Source: Terriglobales bacterium (lineage in GTDB: Bacteria > Acidobacteriota > Terriglobia > Terriglobales > Acidobacteriaceae). From it: a stretch of 43,951 nt of DNA. Where the stretch lies: the NCBI GenBank assembly GCA_015655195.1, contig JAATFM010000255.1, forward strand, positions 1 through 43,951, given 5' to 3'. A program made the translations under genes and the position numbers. Under the pieces are notes generated by a model that saw only the letters and a list, made by a program, of their open reading frames with translations, made no database searches and had not been told where the DNA came from. Position 1 is the first letter of the stretch, and each line of letters opens with the position of its first letter. Positions 12,505 through 20,501 of the stretch are shown here, piece after piece.

Positions 12505-13536
12505 ATGCGATTTTTCCGTTCTGCGCGCTGGCTTTTGCTCGCGCTTTTGCTCCCTTTGATTCCCGCTACGCAGGCTCATGCGGGCGTGTTCATCAGCGTT
12601 GGCTTCGGGCCTCCTGTGCTGCCCGTTTATGCCCAGCCCATCTGCCCGCAGCCTGGGTTGATGTGGACCCCCGGTTACTGGGCTTATGGCCCCGACGGCT
12701 ACTACTGGGTTCCCGGCGCCTGGGTGCCTGCTCCCTATGTCGGCGCGCTCTGGACCCCGCCCTACTGGGGCTTTGAGAATAGCCTCTATGTCTTCCATCC
12801 CGGCTACTGGGGCTCGCATGTGGGTTACTACGGCGGCATCAACTACGGCTTCGGCTACGGCGGCATCGGGTTTGCCGGCGGCATGTGGCGGGGCGGAATC
12901 TTTGCCTATAACACGGCTATCATGCGCGTTGGCTCCGGCGGAGCGTGGGGCAATCGCGTCTATATGGATCGTGGCGCTGTGGACCGGGGCTATTTTGCCA
13001 GGGGAAGCCGCGTGGCCTTCAACGGCGGTCCGAACGGCATCCGTTACCGGCCCAGCACGCAGGAGCGCTCTTATATGAACGAGCGCCATGTGTCTCCCAC
13101 CAGCTTCCAGCAGCAGCATGAGGTTGGCGCGCGCAACGACCGCGGATCTTACGCCAAGGCCAATGGCGGCCGTCCGCAGAACCTCGTCGCGCAGCGTCCG
13201 CTGCAGCGGGAGGACCATGCCGCGCCCACGGCTCGCCCCGGCGGTGGCAATATGAACCGGCCAAACGGCGGCGCAAGCCGGCCCGCTCAGCAGACGCGGC
13301 CTACTTACAACCAGCAGCAGCGCCCCGAGGGCCGGCCCACGCAGACGCAACAGCGGCCTGTGCAGCAGCAGCGTCCGGAGTCGCGTCCGACACAGCCGCA
13401 ACAGCGTCCAGAATCGCGTCCCACGCCGCAGCCGCGCCAGGAGTCCCGGCCAGCTCCCCAGTCGCGCCCCGCGCAGCAGCCTCGTCAGGAATCGCGCCCT
13501 GCGCCCCAGCATGAGGAGCGCCCGCGCGGTCGCTAA
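12505..13536 (+). CDS. YXWGXW-repeat-type secreted protein with Q/R/P-rich C-terminal low-complexity tail
   Basis: Signal peptide MRFFRSARWLLLALLLPLIPATQAHA, then WTPGYWAYGPDGYYWVPGAWV; tail of repeating QQRPESRPTQPQQRPESRPTPQPRQESRP. Confidence 0.8.
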   Translation: MRFFRSARWLLLALLLPLIPATQAHAGVFISVGFGPPVLPVYAQPICPQPGLMWTPGYWAYGPDGYYWVPGAWVPAPYVGALWTPPYWGFENSLYVFHPGYWGSHVGYYGGINYGFGYGGIGFAGGMWRGGIFAYNTAIMRVGSGGAWGNRVYMDRGAVDRGYFARGSRVAFNGGPNGIRYRPSTQERSYMNERHVSPTSFQQQHEVGARNDRGSYAKANGGRPQNLVAQRPLQREDHAAPTARPGGGNMNRPNGGASRPAQQTRPTYNQQQRPEGRPTQTQQRPVQQQRPESRPTQPQQRPESRPTPQPRQESRPAPQSRPAQQPRQESRPAPQHEERPRGR

Positions 13537-13560
13537 CTATAACCCATCAGTCAACAAGAA

Positions 13561-13587
13561 GGCCCACGGTTTGCCGTGGGCCTTTCT
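13561..13587 (+). terminator. Rho-independent terminator
   Basis: Perfect stem GGCCCACGG-TTTG-CCGTGGGCC followed by TTTCT. Confidence 0.85.
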
Positions 13588-13608
13588 GTATCTGCACCGA
13601 GCACAAAA

Positions 13609-13666
13609 GTCCCGTGCCCCATTCTTGCGCCTTTCTTCTGGTGCAAGGGTGGGACGGCACGAACCC
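13609..13666. repeat. Dispersed intergenic palindromic repeat, copy R4 (opposite orientation)
   Basis: gtcccgtgccccattcttgcgcctttcttctggtgcaagggtgggacggcacgaaccc. Confidence 0.7.
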
Positions 13667-13707
13667 GCGTTTACCCTTTCGCCCTCCCGCGTCTTATCCT
13701 GTCATCG

Positions 13708-14223
13708 ATGGCAAATCTCATCTCCGTCACCGGCGACATCACGCGGCTCCACGTCGATGCCATTGTCAATGCTGCCAATGAATCCCTGCTCGGCGGCGGC
13801 GGAGTCGATGGCGCCATTCATGCCGCCGCCGGCCCGGAGCTGCTCGAAGCCTGCCGCAAGCTCCATGGCTGCGCGACCGGCGACGCCAAAGCCACGCCCG
13901 GCTTTCGCCTTCCGGCCAGATGGGTCTTTCATGCCGTCGGCCCGGTGTGGCGCGGTGGCACACATAACGAAGACGCGCTGCTCGCGGGCTGCTATCGACG
14001 CTGCCTGGAATTGGCGCTTGAAGTTGGAGCGAAGTCGGTCGCTTTTCCTGCTATCTCCACCGGCGTCTATCACTTTCCGGCAAAGCGCGCCGCAAAAATT
14101 GCCATCGAAACCGTGCGCTCGCACATCGAAGAGAGTGGCGTAAACGAGATACACTTCGTCTGTTTCAATGAAGGCACGCGGCGCGTGTATGACGATTTGC
14201 TTGGCGATACGCCGCTGCCGTAA
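13708..14223 (+). CDS. Macro domain protein (O-acetyl-ADP-ribose deacetylase-like)
   Basis: [36 protein letters not shown] and [13 protein letters not shown] are macro-domain motifs. Confidence 0.93.
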   Translation: MANLISVTGDITRLHVDAIVNAANESLLGGGGVDGAIHAAAGPELLEACRKLHGCATGDAKATPGFRLPARWVFHAVGPVWRGGTHNEDALLAGCYRRCLELALEVGAKSVAFPAISTGVYHFPAKRAAKIAIETVRSHIEESGVNEIHFVCFNEGTRRVYDDLLGDTPLP

Positions 14224-14280
14224 TCCTGTTTCGCTTCTTCTAAATTCACTTCCTTACAACCCGTTTCCAAAGGAGAAGAG

Positions 14281-15279
14281 ATGGAATACATCAATCTCGG
14301 CAAGACCGGCCTCAAGGTCTCGCGCATCTGTCTCGGCTGCATGACCTACGGTACGCCAGCCGTCGGCGAGCCCAAGCCCGGCCGCCACTACTGGGTGCTC
14401 AACGAACAAGACAGCCAGCCATTCTTCAAGCAGGCCCTCGATCTCGGCATCAATTTCTTTGACACGGCCAACGTGTATTCGAGCGGCGACAGCGAGCAGT
14501 TCCTCGGCAATTTCCTCAAGGCGAACGTGCGGCGTGAGTCGGTTGTTGTCGCCACCAAGGTCCACGGCCTGATGCGCGACGAGCCCAATGGCCGCGGCCT
14601 CTCGCGCAAGGCGATTTTGTTCGAGCTGGAGCAAAGCCTGAAGCGTCTGCAAACCGATTACATCGATCTCTACCAGATTCATCGCTGGGATTACGAGACA
14701 CCCATTGAAGAGACGCTGGAAGCGCTTCACGATGCCGTCAAGGCCGGCAAGGTGCGCTACATCGGCGCATCGTCCATGTACGCATGGCAGTTTGCCAAGT
14801 CGCTCTATCTGGCCGATCTCTTCGGCTGGACCCGCTTCGTCTCCATGCAGAACCACTACAACCTGCTCTATCGCGAGGAAGAGCGCGAGATGACCGGCCT
14901 CTGCGTCGATCAGGGAATCGGCATCATTCCGTGGAGCCCGCTGGCTCGCGGCCGCCTGGCCCGGCCCGTGAACGCCGAGAGCACAAAGCGCCTCGAAACC
15001 GACAAATTCGGCTCGACGATGTATGCGAAGACTGCGGAATCCGATGCCAAGGTGGTCGATCGTGTAGGCGAGGTGGCCGCAAAGCGCGGCGTGCCGCAGG
15101 CGCAGGTAGCGCTGGCATGGCTGCTCGCCAAGCCGGCTGTTACGGCGCCGATTGTCGGCGCGTCGAAGACGCATCATCTCGAAGACGCTGCCGCTGCGGT
15201 CTCGCTCAAGCTGACGCCGGAGGAGATCAAGTCGCTCGAAGAGCTTTACGTCCCGCACCCGGTGCTGGGCTTCAGTTAA
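14281..15279 (+). CDS. Aldo/keto reductase
   Basis: MEYINLGKTGLKVSRICLGCMTYG, FFDTANVYSSGDSEQFLG, QTDYIDLYQIHRWDYETPIEETLEALHDAVKAGKVRYIGASS; SD GGAGAAGAG. Confidence 0.95.
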   Translation: MEYINLGKTGLKVSRICLGCMTYGTPAVGEPKPGRHYWVLNEQDSQPFFKQALDLGINFFDTANVYSSGDSEQFLGNFLKANVRRESVVVATKVHGLMRDEPNGRGLSRKAILFELEQSLKRLQTDYIDLYQIHRWDYETPIEETLEALHDAVKAGKVRYIGASSMYAWQFAKSLYLADLFGWTRFVSMQNHYNLLYREEEREMTGLCVDQGIGIIPWSPLARGRLARPVNAESTKRLETDKFGSTMYAKTAESDAKVVDRVGEVAAKRGVPQAQVALAWLLAKPAVTAPIVGASKTHHLEDAAAAVSLKLTPEEIKSLEELYVPHPVLGFS

Positions 15280-15307
15280 ACAGCTCCGCTTTGCGCGCAC
15301 AACCACA

Positions 15308-15370
15308 AAAGCTCCATGCCCCATCCTTGCGCCTTATTTCTGGCGCAAGGGTGGGACACCACGAACCTGC
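15308..15370. repeat. Dispersed intergenic palindromic repeat, copy R5
   Basis: CCTTGCGCC-ttatttct-GGCGCAAGG hairpin flanked by catgcccca / gtgggacacc; between convergent genes. Confidence 0.7.
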
Positions 15371-15377
15371 TTTGTTT

Positions 15378-16385
15378 TTACGCTACCGTCATCACCAGCT
15401 TGCCGAAGTGGCCGCCGGTTTCCATCCGCGCCAGCACCTCGCGGGCGTGCGTCCAAGGGAAATCCTCTCCTACAGGCCGCAGGTGCGCCAAGGAGATAGC
15501 CTTATTCATTTCGACAAAATCCTGCCGCGAGCCGACGTAGATGCCGTGAATCCGCGCCATCTTGTGCAGGAGCGTGGGAATCGGCAGCATCTCCGCGGGC
15601 GTGGGTCCAGTCAGCACGCCGATCTGGGCAATCGTTCCGCCAACGCGAAGCGCCCGCAGCGAGCGCGGTAGCGTATCCGCGCCGCCCACTTCGACGATCA
15701 GGTCTGCGCCTTCGCCGCTCTCTTCCACCACCCAGTGGTCCCACTCCGGCACGTTCTTGTAGTTCAGGCCCGCGTCCAGGCCCAGTTCGGCGGCGCGTTG
15801 CAGCTTCTCGTCGCTGCTGGAAATGCCGAGCACCCGCGCCCCCTTGAGCCGCGCAAATTGCAGCGCGAAGAGCGAAACCCCGCCCGTGCCCTGGATCAGC
15901 ACTGTTGCGCCCGGCACCAAGTTTGCCGTTGCCAGTGCATTCCAGGCCGTTACCGCGGCGCAGGGCAGGGTCGCGGCTTCCTGATAGCTCAGGTGCTCGG
16001 GAATCTCGACCACTCCCTTTTCGTCCAGCGCCACGTACTCGGCCAGCACGCCGTCCACATCGCCGCCGAGCGCGCCTTTGATCTTCTGGAGCGTCGGCTC
16101 GCCGTCAATCCAGTTCTGCATAAAGATTCCGGCCACGCGGTGGCCGGGCTTCCATTGGGTCACTCCCGGCCCTACTGCCGTCACCTCGCCCGCGCCGTCG
16201 GAGCAGGGAATCCGCGGCAGCTTCAGCTTGGGATTGTAGACCCCCTTTGCCATCATCAAGTCACGGAAATTAAAAGAGATAGCATGGATCTTGACCAGCA
16301 CCTGACCGGGTCCCGGCTCCGGCATCGGCCGGTCCACGAACTCCAGCTTTTCCACTCCAAACGCACCAATCTGCCAGACCTTCAT
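15378..16385 (-). CDS. Zinc-type/MDR alcohol dehydrogenase (quinone oxidoreductase-like)
   Basis: MKVWQIGAFGVEKLEFVDRPMPEPGPGQVLVKIHAISFNFRDLM, IPCSDGAGEV, VLIQGTGGVSLFALQFARLKGARV. Confidence 0.93.
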   Translation of the reverse strand: MKVWQIGAFGVEKLEFVDRPMPEPGPGQVLVKIHAISFNFRDLMMAKGVYNPKLKLPRIPCSDGAGEVTAVGPGVTQWKPGHRVAGIFMQNWIDGEPTLQKIKGALGGDVDGVLAEYVALDEKGVVEIPEHLSYQEAATLPCAAVTAWNALATANLVPGATVLIQGTGGVSLFALQFARLKGARVLGISSSDEKLQRAAELGLDAGLNYKNVPEWDHWVVEESGEGADLIVEVGGADTLPRSLRALRVGGTIAQIGVLTGPTPAEMLPIPTLLHKMARIHGIYVGSRQDFVEMNKAISLAHLRPVGEDFPWTHAREVLARMETGGHFGKLVMTVA

Positions 16386-16488
16386 GCACGCTCCTTGTAT
16401 GAAAACCCCATAAAGACGGGTAACTTTCGTCCCATTCCGATGCTATTACGGCAGGAAAACCGGACAAAATCCTCGTAGAATAGAAGAT

Positions 16489-16755
16489 ATGGCCCGTGGT
16501 TGGGAAAGTAAATCGGTGGAGGAACAGATGGCAAGCGTGCAGCAGAGCGTGGTAACGCCCTTTGGCGGAAGTGTGAGCCCGGATGAGGCTCGCAGGGCCG
16601 CCCAGGCGGAACGGGCGCGCAAGGCCCGCCAGAAACAGGCGCTGAACCTGCAAAAGGAAAACATCCTTTCGCAGCGAACTTCGAACCCGGCCCGACGCCA
16701 GGCCCTGGAAGCCGCACTGGCGCAGATTGAGGCCGAGATAGCAAAACTGGATTGA
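16489..16755 (+). CDS. Small hypothetical protein, coiled-coil-like, charged
   Basis: 88 aa MARGWESKSVEEQMASVQQ...ALNLQKENILSQRTSNPARRQALEAALAQIEAEIAKLD; followed immediately by a terminator. Confidence 0.7.
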   Translation: MARGWESKSVEEQMASVQQSVVTPFGGSVSPDEARRAAQAERARKARQKQALNLQKENILSQRTSNPARRQALEAALAQIEAEIAKLD

Positions 16756-16760
16756 CCCGA

Positions 16761-16781
16761 ACCCGCGAAAGCGGGTTTTCT
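16761..16781 (+). terminator. Rho-independent terminator
   Basis: ACCCGC-GAAA-GCGGGT followed by TTTCT. Confidence 0.75.
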
Positions 16782-16799
16782 ATTGTGAGCTGTCAGTTT

Positions 16800-16950
16800 T
16801 TAGCCGTTAGCTTATCTGTGGAACAGCGGGCGGCTGTGCTGTCCCACCCTGGGCGCAAAAACAAAGACGCGCCGAGGCTGGGGCACCCGGCCTGATTTCC
16901 CACAGTCGGGCTAAAAGCTAACGGCTAATAGCTAAAAGCTGCTTTTAGCT
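16800..16950. repeat. Composite inverted repeat containing dispersed repeat copy R6
   Basis: TTAGCCGTTAGCTT (16800-16813) and its perfect reverse complement AAGCTAACGGCTAA (16915-16928) flank tgtcccaccctgggcgcaaaaacaaagacgcgccgaggctggggcacccggcc; second palindrome AGCTAAAAGC-T-GCTTTTAGCT at 16930-16950. Confidence 0.75.
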
Positions 16951-17718
16951 CTCTTTATGCAGCATGAAGGCATTCGCCTGCGCCACGGGAGTCAGCACCA
17001 CGTCGGCGATATTGACATGCGCAGGCCGCGTGGCCGCCCACACAATCACGTCTGCCACATCTCCGGCCGTGAGTGGCTGCTTCACTCCTTTATAGACATT
17101 CGCGGCGCGCTCCTCGTCGCCGCGGAAGCGCACCACGCTGAAGTCCGTTTTCACCATGCCGGGGTCCACGCTCGTCACGCGAATCGGCGTGCCGAGAACG
17201 TCCATTCGCAGGCCGTCGTTAATAGCCCGCTCGGCGGCTTTCGTCGCGCAATAGACTGCTCCATTCGGGTAGGTCATGTGGCCGGCTGTCGAGCCGAGGT
17301 TAATCACGTGCCCGCTGCCGCGCTCGACCATGCCGGGAACCACGGCGCGCGTCACGTGGAGCAACCCTTTCACGTTGGTGTCGATCATCTCGTCCCAGTC
17401 CTCGACCTTGCCCGCGTAGAGCTTTTCGAGACCGCGGCTCAGGCCGGCGTTGTTGACCAGGACTTCGATCTCCTGCCATTCCTCCGGCAGTCCGGCAATC
17501 GCCGCTGCAACCGCCGCGCTGTCGCGCACGTCAAGCTCGATCGTTTGCACGGCCTGCGCCCCACGGTCCCATGCAGCGTCGGCAACCTCGGCCAACTTGT
17601 CGGTGCGCCGGCCGGCGAGCAGCAGACGCGTGCCGAGTTCCGCAAACTTGAGCGCAGTGGCTGCGCCGATTCCGGCGCTTGCTCCGGTGATGAAGACAAT
17701 TTTGCCTTGAAGGTTCAT
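16945..17718 (-). CDS. Short-chain dehydrogenase/reductase
   Basis: IVFITGASAGIGAATALKFAELG, VLVNNAGLSRG, YPNGAVYCATKAAERAIND, DPGMVKTDF. Confidence 0.95.
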   Translation of the reverse strand: MNLQGKIVFITGASAGIGAATALKFAELGTRLLLAGRRTDKLAEVADAAWDRGAQAVQTIELDVRDSAAVAAAIAGLPEEWQEIEVLVNNAGLSRGLEKLYAGKVEDWDEMIDTNVKGLLHVTRAVVPGMVERGSGHVINLGSTAGHMTYPNGAVYCATKAAERAINDGLRMDVLGTPIRVTSVDPGMVKTDFSVVRFRGDEERAANVYKGVKQPLTAGDVADVIVWAATRPAHVNIADVVLTPVAQANAFMLHKES

Positions 17719-17830
17719 GGGGTGATTGTAAGGGAAGCAGGAAGAGGGAAGAAGCTGGGTTCCACGCCTGGCGAGTTAGCCGCGCTTCGCGCGATAGCAA
17801 GTTAGCGGGTCAGCGCAGACGGTTTTGCTC

Positions 17831-17910
17831 AGGATGACAGAGGGTGGGAGAGGTCGTGCTATCCCACCCTAGCGGCAAAAACAAAGACCCGGCGAGGGGG
17901 CATCCGGCTT
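17831..17910. repeat. Dispersed intergenic palindromic repeat, copy R7
   Basis: aggatgacagagggtgggagaggtcgtgctatcccaccctagcggcaaaaacaaagacccggcgagggggcatccggctt; close to R1. Confidence 0.75.
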
Positions 17911-17966
17911 GGAGGAAAGTATAGGAGTTGCTTGTTTTCTACTTCTAACACCCTGCTCCTTACGGC

Positions 17967-18851
17967 CTATTCTTTGTCCTTCGCGCGCTTCTGCGCCATG
18001 CGGTACTGTCCCACGGCCCAGTCTTCGCTGCCGAGGCCTTCGCGTACTGCTTCGGCAAAGATGCCTGCCATATCTTCGGCAAGGCTGAGTTTTACGCCGC
18101 CGCTTGCCGCCGCCTCGCGGAAGAGCGTCACATCCTTGAGCCCCACCGTCATTGGCGCGCCCGCTTCCTCCGGCGGATTCAGCATGACATTTGCATAGGC
18201 CGCATAGAACGGCGACTGGAAGAGCGCGCTGTTAATGGCCTCAAAGAAGACTGCGGGCGGAATCCCCTGCGAGTCGGCGTAGACGAAGCTCTCCGAAAGC
18301 GAGTGAATCATGGCGCTGATGAGGAAATTTCCGCCCAGCTTGACGGCGTGCGCCTGTGGCTGCTCCGTGCCAACCACTGTAAACCCGCGTGAGATCGGTT
18401 CCAGCGCAGGCTTGACCCGCTCGATTGCGTCCGCCGCGCCGGCCAGAACAATCCATAGCTTTCCCGCCTCGGCCACGTTGGGCCGACCGAAGACCGGCGC
18501 GGCTACAAAGGGAATTCCGCGCTTGCTGTGCTCTTCGGCGAGCCGCTCGGACAATGCCACGCTGATTGTGCTCATTGCCATGTGCGTTGCACCCGGCTCC
18601 AATGCCGCCAGCAAACCATCGGCTCCGAATACGACAGCCTCGTGTGCGGCGTCGTCGAAGAGCATCGTGATGGCAAGCTCCGCACCGCGTGCCGCATCCG
18701 CCGGAGTGGAGGCAATCTTCGCGCCACTTGCGGCAAGGGGCTCGGCGCGCGCGGGCGTGCGGTTCCACACGGTTACTTCATGTCCGGCGCCGAGCAGGCG
18801 CTTCGCCATGGGCGCGCCCATATTGCCCAGGCCAAGAAATGCAATTTTCAT
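17967..18851 (-). CDS. NAD(P)-dependent oxidoreductase, 3-hydroxyisobutyrate dehydrogenase family
   Basis: MKIAFLGLGNMGAPMAKRLLGAGHEVTVWNRTPARAEPL and KLGGNFLISAMIHSLSESFVYA. Confidence 0.92.
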   Translation of the reverse strand: MKIAFLGLGNMGAPMAKRLLGAGHEVTVWNRTPARAEPLAASGAKIASTPADAARGAELAITMLFDDAAHEAVVFGADGLLAALEPGATHMAMSTISVALSERLAEEHSKRGIPFVAAPVFGRPNVAEAGKLWIVLAGAADAIERVKPALEPISRGFTVVGTEQPQAHAVKLGGNFLISAMIHSLSESFVYADSQGIPPAVFFEAINSALFQSPFYAAYANVMLNPPEEAGAPMTVGLKDVTLFREAAASGGVKLSLAEDMAGIFAEAVREGLGSEDWAVGQYRMAQKRAKDKE

Positions 18852-18871
18852 GGGAATGACTCCTGCTGCGA

Positions 18872-19534
18872 CTACACTAACGCCACAAGCTGGTGGGCGA
18901 TGGCGAAGAGCGCCAGCTCCAGCCGCGTCGATACGCCCGTCTTGTCGAAGATGTTCGAGAGGTGCCGCTTGACCGTTTCCTCGCTCAGCCCGAAGGACTG
19001 CGCGATCTGGCGGTTCGTGCAGCCTTCCACGATCAGCCCCACCACTTCCAGCTCGCGCGGCGTGAGCCCGAAGGTCTTGCGCGCCTCGCCGTCGGCCTGC
19101 TGCATCAGCTCGTGCAGCGCGGCAACGAGGTTGCCAACGCGCCGCCCGCCGATCCAGTAGTCGCCGCCCATCACCGAGCGGATCGCGGTTTGCAGGTCGC
19201 TGGCCAGAGAGTCCTTGGTCACAATTCCGCGGGCGCCGATCTGCAGCGCTTCGATGATCTGCTGCGTGGTGATCGTCGAGGTGAGCAGCAGCACCTTGAT
19301 GGTGGGCGCGCCGCTGAGAATAGACCGCATTGCTTCCAGCCCCGGCAGCCGCGGCATCAGCAGGTCCAGCAGCAGAATATCCGGCTGCAGATCGAGCGTT
19401 TGCGTGATGGCCTCATCGCCGTCTTCCGCCTCGCCAACTACGGTGAACCCGCCGCTGTCGGCCAGCATATTCCGCACGCCGATGCGTACTACAGGATGAT
19501 CGTCCGCCACTACGATTTGAATCAGCCGATCCAT
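18872..19534 (-). CDS. LuxR/NarL-family response regulator (REC + HTH)
   Basis: IQIVVADDHPVVRIGVRNML, DILLLDLLMPRLPGLEAM; LTPRELEVVGLIVEGCTNRQIAQSFGLSEETVKRHLSNIFDKTGVSTRLEL. Confidence 0.95.
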   Translation of the reverse strand: MDRLIQIVVADDHPVVRIGVRNMLADSGGFTVVGEAEDGDEAITQTLDLQPDILLLDLLMPRLPGLEAMRSILSGAPTIKVLLLTSTITTQQIIEALQIGARGIVTKDSLASDLQTAIRSVMGGDYWIGGRRVGNLVAALHELMQQADGEARKTFGLTPRELEVVGLIVEGCTNRQIAQSFGLSEETVKRHLSNIFDKTGVSTRLELALFAIAHQLVALV

Positions 19535-19608
19535 GCACCTGCCCCCAAGCAAATTTGACCCTGCGACACCGGGCCGTCCACCATCAGCAGAAAGCGCAGT
19601 CGAAGAAC

Positions 19609-20415
19609 TCATTCCTCCGAGTCTCCGCCCACACAATCCCCAAATTCCGACTGCACTCTATTTTTCAAATTTTCAAGAGCATTCCGCAAGTGTGCGAGTA
19701 TGGTCACTGCTTCGGCACCCTCCTCAAGCTGCGCCCCCAGAAGCGCTGCCTGCCTGGCGCCAATCATTCCGCAACTGCCTTTAAGGGCGTGGCCGATGCG
19801 CCGCAGCTTTTCCTGATCGGATTGCCCAATCGCCGCAGCAATCTCTTCGAGCCGTGCTCCCATGTCTTCGAGCGCCGTGTCATAAGTCTGCCGCACGGAA
19901 GGCTCCAGCATCAGGTTGCGGAACTGGCGCAGAATTTCTTGATCGAGTACCGGCACTTCCGTGTCAGGCTCCGTATTCTGTTCCGCGCCAGCTTCCGGAT
20001 TCTGTCCCGCATTGGCCGCCTGCGGAATCGAAGCCAGAAGCGCATCCAGATCCCGCGGCGCGAAAGGCTTGAGCAGAAAGCCGTCGGCCGAGGCGGCTTC
20101 GCCTGCCCGCGGGCGGGTTGCGCTCATTGCCACAATGCACGTCCGGGTCCGCATCGCGGTTCGTCTTGGGGTCCGCGCCCGCAACGCAGCAATCAGATTT
20201 GCGCCGCCGAGGCCCTCCATTTGCAGATCGGCCAGAAGCACCTGCGGGCCGTCGGTCATGCCGGCCAGGGCGGTCAGCGCCTCGCGGCCGTTTGCTGCCG
20301 ATTCCACGGCGCAGCCATGCGCCGTGAGCACGGTGGTCAGCACCTCGCGGCTTACCGGATCGTCGTCGACGATGAGAACCGTCCGCCTTGCGGAATCAGG
20401 GGGAGTGACGCGCAT
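19609..20415 (-). CDS. Response regulator receiver + Hpt domain protein
   Basis: TVLIVDDDPVSREVLTTVL, VLLADLQMEGLGG; C-terminal Hpt motif LRRIGHALKGSCGMIGARQAALLGAQLE. Confidence 0.88.
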   Translation of the reverse strand: MRVTPPDSARRTVLIVDDDPVSREVLTTVLTAHGCAVESAANGREALTALAGMTDGPQVLLADLQMEGLGGANLIAALRARTPRRTAMRTRTCIVAMSATRPRAGEAASADGFLLKPFAPRDLDALLASIPQAANAGQNPEAGAEQNTEPDTEVPVLDQEILRQFRNLMLEPSVRQTYDTALEDMGARLEEIAAAIGQSDQEKLRRIGHALKGSCGMIGARQAALLGAQLEEGAEAVTILAHLRNALENLKNRVQSEFGDCVGGDSEE

Positions 20416-20501
20416 GACTCCAGTGTGTCACGAAAGAGGCACAGTCTGTGACGCTAAATGGTCATAGATGCGCAAAATCCTGCACAGGATGAGGCAAAAA
20501 A

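Noticed and set aside
12484-13512. 342-aa minus-strand ORF
   Set aside because: Shadow of the YXWGXW-type gene; Arg/Leu-rich composition is typical of antisense repeats.
14254-15324. 356-aa minus-strand ORF
   Set aside because: Antisense to a clear aldo/keto reductase.
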